DNA of 9,263 nucleotides, taken from Pseudomonadota bacterium (GTDB lineage: Bacteria > Pseudomonadota > Alphaproteobacteria > Acetobacterales > Acetobacteraceae). Below the pieces are notes generated by a model. That model did not search any database. It was given only the letters and a program-made list of their open reading frames with translations, and was not told the origin of the DNA. Of the stretch, positions 5,262 to 9,263 are shown piece by piece. A program made the translations under genes and the position numbers. Position 1 is the first letter of the stretch. Every line of letters starts with the position of its first letter. The DNA lies in assembly GCA_021805485.1 (NCBI GenBank), contig JAJZFF010000273.1, positions 1 through 9,263 on the forward strand, given 5' to 3'.

Positions 5262-7135
5262 GCGGGCGCCGCGCTGTGTTCACCGAGCCGGTGATCGCCC
5301 GTCTCGATGCGGTAGCCGAGCCGGGCGATCACCGGTTCGAGCAGCGGAATGACCGGCGCCAGCGCGCGCAGGTAGCGACGGTAGCGGAACACGGAGCGGT
5401 CGTAGAGCGGTTCGGTCACCTGCGCGTAGCTGGCAGTGCGGGCGTGGCGCGGGTTGGCGTGGAAATCGAGGCAGGCGGGATCGAAGGGCGCGCCGATATG
5501 GGCGAGCACGCGGCGGATCGCCGCCTGCGGATCGGCGATGAGGGTCTCGTAGCGAAGCGGCAGGTAGCGCAGGGTCATCTCAGCGCGATAATGCGCGACG
5601 AGCTCCATCGTGAGCGCGTAGTGCCGGGCCACGCCTTCGAGTTCGAAGGCGCAGAAGAACCCGTGCGTGAGCTGGTTGGCGAACACCGAGAGCACGACAT
5701 CAAGCGGATGGCGCAGCACATGGATCAGCGGCGCCTCTGGAAAAAGCAGCCCGATGAGGCCGAGCTGCGTCTCGTTCAGCGGCATCTTGTCGGTGAACCA
5801 TGTCGGGCCCGGCGCGTCCCCACCCCGGTGCTCTCCGGGTGCAGCGGCGCCGAGCTCCCGCGCGCCTTCGAGATAGAGGTCGCGCAGCCGGTCGAGCGCG
5901 GTGCGCTGCTCGGCCATCCACAGCTCGCTCAGCGCCTCGGGATAGGCGAGCGGGCTGTTGAGCAGGCGCGGGATGGCCTGGGTGAGATCATGGATGATCG
6001 GCAGTTCGTCGCCGGCCGAAATGTCGGCGTGGCACGACAGCATCTGCTCGACCAGCGTCGTGCCGGAACGGGGAAAGCCGAGGACGAAGATCGGCTGCGG
6101 CCCCGCCGGCGCGGGGCGGGCGCGGGGGATGAAGGCCAGCCGCTCCGCGGTGAAGAATCCGCGCAGCCGCCGCGCCTGCTCGGCTGCCTGCTCGGCGAGA
6201 TAGCCGTGGCCGAGCGCGGCGCGGGCCTTGGCCTTGCCGGCCGTGAAGGCGGCGAAAGCCTCCTCCGTGCGGCCGAGCTGGTCGAGCAGACGCCCCTTCT
6301 CCATCCACTCGTTGGCGCCCAACTCCCTGCCGCCGTGTTCGCCGAGGCGGTCGATCTCGGCCAGCGCTGCCTCCGGCCGCCCTTCCCGCGCGGTGAGGAT
6401 GGCGCTCATCATGCGCACGCCGGGATCCTCCGGCGCCAGTTGCGCCGCGTGCTCAAGCAGTTCGCGCGCCCGGTCCAGGCGCCGATCGGCCTCCTCCAGC
6501 CGCGCCCAGCCGAGCCACGTCTGGTAGAGATTCGGATCGCGCGCCGCGGCCTGTTCGTACATGGCGCGCGACTCCGCCGCTCGGCCCTGGGATTTCAGGT
6601 TCCAGGCGAGATTCGCCAGCAAGCCCGCGTCCGGCTGCGCGACCAGGGTCAACACCTGGCGGTAATGATGCTCGCCAGCATGCGGGCGGCCGATCTCGGT
6701 CAGGACCAGGCCGAGCAGGTTATGCGCCTGCGCCTCGCGCGGGGCGATGCGCAGGCCATTGCGGGCATGTGTCTCTGCCTCGGCCGCGCGCCCGGTGCGG
6801 AGCAGCAGCAGGGCGAGATCGTTGGTGGCCGAGAAATTATTGGGATTGATCGCGACGATGCGGCGCAGCAGCACTTCCTCGGCAGCGGCTCGCCCCTGGC
6901 GCGCCCGCAGCGTTGCGAGCAGACGCAGCGCCTCCTCGAAGCCCGGCGCGAGTTCGAGCAGCGCCAGCAGCGCCGCCTCCGCCCGCTCCGGCTGGGCTGC
7001 CATCGCCGCCTGCGCCTCGGCCAGCAGCGGCCGCAGCGGCTCGCTCGCACCCGGCGGGCTGAGCGTGCCGAGGTCGAGGCCGCAGCAGCGCAGATGTCGC
7101 AGTCCGCTGCCACAGGCGCAGGCTCTCAGGTCCAT
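5258..7135 (-). CDS. TPR-containing sulfotransferase with N-terminal SEC-C-like motif
   Basis: A 625-residue cytosolic protein in three parts. Residues 6-19 (CACGSGLRHLRCCG) match the SEC-C zinc-binding knuckle (C-x-C-G-S-G then C-[HC]). Residues about 35-330 are a TPR solenoid with repeated NLA, LG/TGR-x2-E-A and P-x-N/D units. Residues about 348-612 are a PAPS-type sulfotransferase: 5'-phosphosulfate loop FVLGFPRSGTTLVEQML (350-366) with Arg356, candidate base Glu377 in SAGDELPIIHDL, WFTDKMPLNE (446-455) with Lys450, and 3'-phosphate motif RHPLDVVLSVF (475-485). The order is like tyrosylprotein sulfotransferases, so a protein or glycan acceptor is plausible, but the substrate is not shown. 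ATG 7135 has GGAG (7141-7144) 5 bases upstream and brings in the whole SEC-C motif. accA lies 121 bp upstream on the same strand; the glycosyltransferase gene overlaps its stop by 4 bases. No signal peptide is seen. Confidence 0.86.
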   Translation of the reverse strand: MDLRACACGSGLRHLRCCGLDLGTLSPPGASEPLRPLLAEAQAAMAAQPERAEAALLALLELAPGFEEALRLLATLRARQGRAAAEEVLLRRIVAINPNNFSATNDLALLLLRTGRAAEAETHARNGLRIAPREAQAHNLLGLVLTEIGRPHAGEHHYRQVLTLVAQPDAGLLANLAWNLKSQGRAAESRAMYEQAAARDPNLYQTWLGWARLEEADRRLDRARELLEHAAQLAPEDPGVRMMSAILTAREGRPEAALAEIDRLGEHGGRELGANEWMEKGRLLDQLGRTEEAFAAFTAGKAKARAALGHGYLAEQAAEQARRLRGFFTAERLAFIPRARPAPAGPQPIFVLGFPRSGTTLVEQMLSCHADISAGDELPIIHDLTQAIPRLLNSPLAYPEALSELWMAEQRTALDRLRDLYLEGARELGAAAPGEHRGGDAPGPTWFTDKMPLNETQLGLIGLLFPEAPLIHVLRHPLDVVLSVFANQLTHGFFCAFELEGVARHYALTMELVAHYRAEMTLRYLPLRYETLIADPQAAIRRVLAHIGAPFDPACLDFHANPRHARTASYAQVTEPLYDRSVFRYRRYLRALAPVIPLLEPVIARLGYRIETGDHRLGEHSAAPA

Positions 7136-7211
7136 GCCGGCTCCGTTCCTGTGAGCAGGGCCACCGCCCGCGACGCGTCCGCCGGCAGCGCATACGCCGG
7201 TGCCGCTGGTG

Positions 7212-7241
7212 ATTGTCGCGCGGCGACGGCCCCGCCATCAA
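7212..7241 (-). promoter_or_regulatory. Possible promoter for the sulfotransferase-glycosyltransferase pair
   Basis: Read on the minus strand, TTGATG (7241-7236), 18 bases, then GACAAT (7217-7212): four of six matches to each sigma-70 element, inside the 121-bp accA-to-sulfotransferase gap and about 76 bases before ATG 7135. The -10 overlaps a short GTCGC-GCG-GCGAC hairpin (7215-7227) that lacks a T-run. If real, the pair could be expressed apart from accA. Confidence 0.3.
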
Positions 7242-7256
7242 GCCCAAGGTGTCGCC

Positions 7257-8213
7257 TCAGCCGACGCCCTCGCGGCCCATCTCGAGGAACTTCTCTCGCC
7301 GGCGCGCCTTCAGCGCCACGGGGTCGAGCGCGAGCAGTTCCGGCAGTTCCGACGCGATCGCCCGGCCAACCGCGGCGATAGCCGTCTCCGGAGCGCGATG
7401 GGCACCACCCAGCGGCTCGGCCACCACGGCATCGACCAGGCGCAGCCGCTTCAGATCGTCCGCGGTCAGCCGCAGCGCTTCGGCCGCCGCACCGGCCTGC
7501 GCGGCGTCGCGCCACAAGATGGAGGCGCAGCCCTCGGGCGAGATCACCGAATAGATCGCATGCTCCAGCATCAGCACCCGGTCGCCGGCCGCGAGCGCGA
7601 TGGCGCCGCCCGAACCGCCCTCGCCGACGATCACGGCGATGACGGGCACGGGTGCCTCGAGGCAGGCCTCGATCGAGCGGGCGATCGCCTCCGCCTGGCC
7701 GCGGGCCTCGGCCTCGATGCCGGGAAAAGCACCAGAGGTATCGACAAAGCTCAGAACCGGGAGCGCGAAGCGCCCGGCGAGCTCGATCAGACGGCGCGCC
7801 TTTCGGTAGCCCTCGGGTCGGGCCATGCCGAAATTATGCTTCACCCGGCTCTCCGTGTCCGAGCCCTTCTCGGTGCCGAGCACGACCACCGAGTGGCCCT
7901 CGAATCGACCGAGCCCGCCGAGCACGGCGGCATCGTCGGCGAAGGCGCGATCGCCGGCCAATGGAGTGTAATCGGCGATCAGCGCACGCAGATAGTCGGA
8001 GGCCTTGGGCCGCTCGGGATGGCGCGCCACCTGCGTCTTCTGCCAGGCGGTCAGCTTCCCGTAGGTGAGGCGAAGCTGCTTGTCGGCCTTCTCGGTCAGC
8101 CGGGCGACCTCCTCGGCGATATTGATGCCGTTCGGCTCCGACATGCGGCGGAGCTCATCGATCTTGCCCTCGAGTTCGGCGATCGGCTTCTCGAAGTCCA
8201 GGAAATGGCGCAT
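7257..8213 (-). CDS. accA: Acetyl-CoA carboxylase carboxyltransferase subunit alpha
   Basis: AccA forms, with AccD, the carboxyltransferase that moves CO2 from biotin on AccB to acetyl-CoA, giving malonyl-CoA for fatty acid synthesis. The 318-residue length is normal. Diagnostic segments: N-terminal MRHFLDFEKPIAELEGKI with a helical coiled segment to about residue 50; LTAWQKTQVARHPERPKASDY (54-74); HNFGMARPEGYRKARRL (126-142); the crotonase-fold core FVDTSGAFPGIEAEARGQAE (156-175), where many homologues have TPGAYPG; oxyanion-hole GEGGSGGA (197-204); and YSVISPEGCASILWRD (221-236). Start 8213 is fixed by the family N-terminus; the frame remains open to 8501 but that extension reads as low-complexity and crosses nsrR. 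No clear ribosome binding site precedes it. accA is divergent from nsrR, with xerD beyond; accA near xerD is common in alphaproteobacteria. Confidence 0.96.
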   Translation of the reverse strand: MRHFLDFEKPIAELEGKIDELRRMSEPNGINIAEEVARLTEKADKQLRLTYGKLTAWQKTQVARHPERPKASDYLRALIADYTPLAGDRAFADDAAVLGGLGRFEGHSVVVLGTEKGSDTESRVKHNFGMARPEGYRKARRLIELAGRFALPVLSFVDTSGAFPGIEAEARGQAEAIARSIEACLEAPVPVIAVIVGEGGSGGAIALAAGDRVLMLEHAIYSVISPEGCASILWRDAAQAGAAAEALRLTADDLKRLRLVDAVVAEPLGGAHRAPETAIAAVGRAIASELPELLALDPVALKARRREKFLEMGREGVG

Positions 8214-8291
8214 GGCGCGGCGCTTTAGCACAGATCCGCGGTCTCGCCAGTGGCCTGTGCGCCGTGGCCGGTTGCGCCGCAGAGCGGTATC

Positions 8292-8351
8292 GACGCTGCA
8301 CCTTCGGCGCTGCATTCTGGACGCTCCGACGCTGCCTGCCGGCGACGCTCC
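8292..8351. repeat. Degenerate GACGCT repeat cluster in the nsrR leader
   Basis: Copies of G[AG]CGCT[GC]C begin at 8292, 8306, 8320, 8328 and 8344. The first three are spaced exactly 14 bases apart, and 8292-8305 and 8306-8319 match at 9 of 14 positions. The cluster fills the stretch between the divergent accA start and the nsrR ribosome binding site. It could be a regulator-binding array, a transcribed leader element or chance in GC-rich DNA. Confidence 0.4.
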
Positions 8352-8356
8352 AGGGA
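8352..8356 (+). promoter_or_regulatory. Ribosome binding site deciding the nsrR start (AGGGA)
   Basis: AGGGA is 7 bases before ATG 8364, the start that gives the canonical MRLTRYTDYSLR N-terminus. It argues against an extended start upstream. Confidence 0.6.
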
Positions 8357-8363
8357 CACCCCG

Positions 8364-8813
8364 ATGCGCCTCACGCGCTACACCGACTACAGCCTCCGCT
8401 GCCTGATGTATCTCGGGCTGCATGGGCCTGGGCTGACATCGATCCACGAGATCGCCACGGCCTACGGGATCTCCGAGCATCATCTGACCAAGGTGGTCCA
8501 TGAACTCGGGCGCTCCGGCGTGGTGGAGACGGTGCGTGGACGCGGCGGCGGCATCCGGCTCGGGCGGCCCGCGGCGGAGATCGGCATCGGCGTGATGGTC
8601 CGCGCCACGGAGGAGAGTTTCGCGCTGGTCGATTGTTTCAGCGCCGAAGGCTGTGCCATCGCCGGACCATGCCAGCTCGCGCCGGCCTTGAGCGAGGCGC
8701 TGGAAGCGTTCCTTGCCGTGCTCGACCGCTACACTTTGGCCGACCTGCTCCGCGACGAACGGGCTGGGCTTGCCCGCGCGCTCGGGTTGCCGGCACCCGC
8801 GGCCAGCGGGTGA
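8364..8813 (+). CDS. nsrR: Rrf2-family iron-sulfur regulator, NsrR-like (nitric oxide sensor)
   Basis: A 149-residue winged-helix Rrf2 transcription factor. The N-terminus MRLTRYTDYSLRCLMYLGL, the helix-turn-helix SIHEIATAYGISEHHLTKVVHELGRSG (26-52) and the wing VRGRGGGIRL (57-66) are typical. Three cysteines, Cys91, Cys97 and Cys103 in DCFSAEGCAIAGPCQL, and Asp8 match the cluster ligands known for NsrR proteins, and the ending LEAFLAVLDRYTLADLL is the NsrR wording, so NsrR fits better than IscR. In characterised members a [4Fe-4S] cluster reacts with NO and releases repression of NO-detoxifying genes. No such gene (hmp, norB, ytfE-like) lies in the window. It is divergent from accA with a 150-bp gap, and its last 85 bp are overlapped antisense by xerD. 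Cys13 is an additional cysteine. Whether it autoregulates cannot be seen. Confidence 0.87.
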   Translation: MRLTRYTDYSLRCLMYLGLHGPGLTSIHEIATAYGISEHHLTKVVHELGRSGVVETVRGRGGGIRLGRPAAEIGIGVMVRATEESFALVDCFSAEGCAIAGPCQLAPALSEALEAFLAVLDRYTLADLLRDERAGLARALGLPAPAASG

Positions 8814-9263
8814 TGCGTCTCCAGGACGCGGCGCAGCCGCTCGGGCTCGACGTGGGTATAGATCTGGGTGGTAGCGATGTCGGCGTGGCCGAGGAGCAGC
8901 TGCAGGCTACGCAGATCGGCCCCGCCGGCGAGCATGTGGGTTGCGAAGCAGTGCCGCAATACATGCGGTGACACGCGCGCGGGGTCGAGCCCGGCGGCGG
9001 CGGCCAGCCTGCCGAGCATCAGCGCAAAGCCCCGGCGGGTCATCGCCCGACGCGGATCGCGACCGGGAAAGAGGAACCGGCTCGAAACCCCGCGCACCGC
9101 GAGCCACGCCGCCGCGGCCTCGCGCGCCGCCCCCGACAGCGGCACCAGCCGCTCTCGGCCGCCCTTGCCGCGAATCGTCAGGACCGGGGCCGCGGCGGTC
9201 ACCGTCACGGCCGTCAGAGCCAGCAATTCGCTGACCCGGAGCCCGCCGGCGTAGAGAATCTCC
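8729..9263 (-). CDS. xerD: Site-specific tyrosine recombinase XerD, catalytic domain (5' end outside window)
   Basis: The frame is open to the window edge, giving the last 177 residues, nearly the whole catalytic domain; the N-terminal core-binding domain is missing. All six catalytic residues are seen (numbered from the edge): Arg9 in LYAGGLRVSELL, Lys33 in IRGKGGRERLVPL, His100 and Arg103 in SPHVLRHCFATHML, His126 in LLGHADIATTQIYTHV, and the nucleophile Tyr135 in the same segment. XerD acts with XerC at dif to resolve chromosome dimers at the division septum. The wording and the nearby accA favour XerD over XerC or a phage integrase, but without the N-terminus this is not certain. The family normally ends near THHP (residues 149-152 here); 25 more residues, rich in Ala, Ser and Arg, follow and run antisense through the nsrR 3' end. 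Confidence 0.88.
   Translation of the reverse strand, partial: EILYAGGLRVSELLALTAVTVTAAAPVLTIRGKGGRERLVPLSGAAREAAAAWLAVRGVSSRFLFPGRDPRRAMTRRGFALMLGRLAAAAGLDPARVSPHVLRHCFATHMLAGGADLRSLQLLLGHADIATTQIYTHVEPERLRRVLETHHPLAAGAGNPSARASPARSSRSRSAKV

Noticed and set aside
4074..5294. 406-residue plus-strand open frame opposite the glycosyltransferase gene
   Set aside because: Antisense shadow of a well-supported TPR-glycosyltransferase gene; composition is biased and no domain is recognisable.
7182..7227. Short inverted repeats after accA (CCGGC/GCCGG around 7182-7200; GTCGC/GCGAC at 7215-7227) as a terminator
   Set aside because: Stems of only five base pairs and no T-run on the minus strand; expected by chance in such GC-rich DNA.
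5276..7381. 701-residue plus-strand open frame opposite the sulfotransferase gene
   Set aside because: GC-rich DNA leaves stops rare in antisense frames. The translation is Arg/Gln/Gly-rich with no family features, while the minus strand encodes clear TPR and PAPS-binding motifs.
7126..7515. 129-residue minus-strand frame ending over the sulfotransferase start
   Set aside because: Most of it lies inside accA in another frame; the part in the accA-sulfotransferase gap is only about 40 residues and shows no family signal.
7200..8228. 342-residue plus-strand open frame opposite accA
   Set aside because: accA on the minus strand matches its family over its whole length; the opposite frame shows no motif.
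8250..8363. Upstream extension of nsrR to 8250
   Set aside because: The Rrf2 N-terminus begins at 8364 and has a ribosome binding site there; the extension reads through the intergenic repeats.
8214..8501. Upstream extension of accA to an ATG at 8501
   Set aside because: It would run antisense through nsrR, and the family N-terminus MRHFLDFEKP begins at 8213.
8729..9263. Tyrosine recombinase as a sign of a phage or genomic island
   Set aside because: The catalytic domain has XerD wording and sits near accA, a usual chromosomal neighbourhood; no att-like repeat or phage gene is visible.

Overview
The window is a compact, very GC-rich stretch of bacterial chromosome with ten protein-coding genes, two of them cut by the window edges. 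Gene content and order (purL-bolA-grxD, flhF-flhG, accA near xerD, an Rrf2/NsrR regulator) suggest an alphaproteobacterium. The family Acetobacteraceae is my best guess from protein style, but no 16S or other decisive marker is present. I see no tRNA, rRNA, CRISPR array, insertion sequence or plasmid origin.

Left part, plus strand (1-1440): the 3' end of purL (purine synthesis), then bolA and a monothiol CGFS glutaredoxin (grxD), tightly spaced with good ribosome binding sites. BolA and CGFS glutaredoxins form iron-sulfur-handling complexes, so purL probably just shares the transcript. Converging on grxD from the minus strand is the flagellar placement pair flhF-flhG (3209 down to 1456), joined by an ATGA overlap. 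It is divergent from a small AhpD-like peroxidase-related gene (3316-3885); the 106-bp gap between them carries overlapping palindromes.

Middle part, minus strand (7135 down to 3867): two large overlapping genes, a TPR protein with a C-terminal PAPS-type sulfotransferase domain and a zinc-knuckle-like SEC-C motif at its N-terminus, followed by a TPR protein with a GT9-like glycosyltransferase domain. They are translationally coupled (ATGA) and look like a two-enzyme modification unit. This is the most accessory-looking and least characterised piece. Nothing in the window names the substrate; flagellin, another surface protein or a surface glycan are all possible.

Right part: accA (acetyl-CoA carboxylase carboxyltransferase alpha) lies upstream of that pair on the same strand. 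Across a 150-bp divergent gap containing degenerate GACGCT repeats is an NsrR-like Rrf2 regulator with all three cluster cysteines. The window ends in the catalytic domain of xerD on the minus strand; its C-terminal tail runs antisense across 85 bp of the nsrR 3' end.

Most of the window is ordinary chromosome. The points worth following are the TPR-sulfotransferase/TPR-glycosyltransferase couple, the divergent GTPase motifs of FlhF together with an FlhG lacking the usual activator segment, the nsrR/xerD antisense overlap, and shared short motifs in the two divergent intergenic regions.
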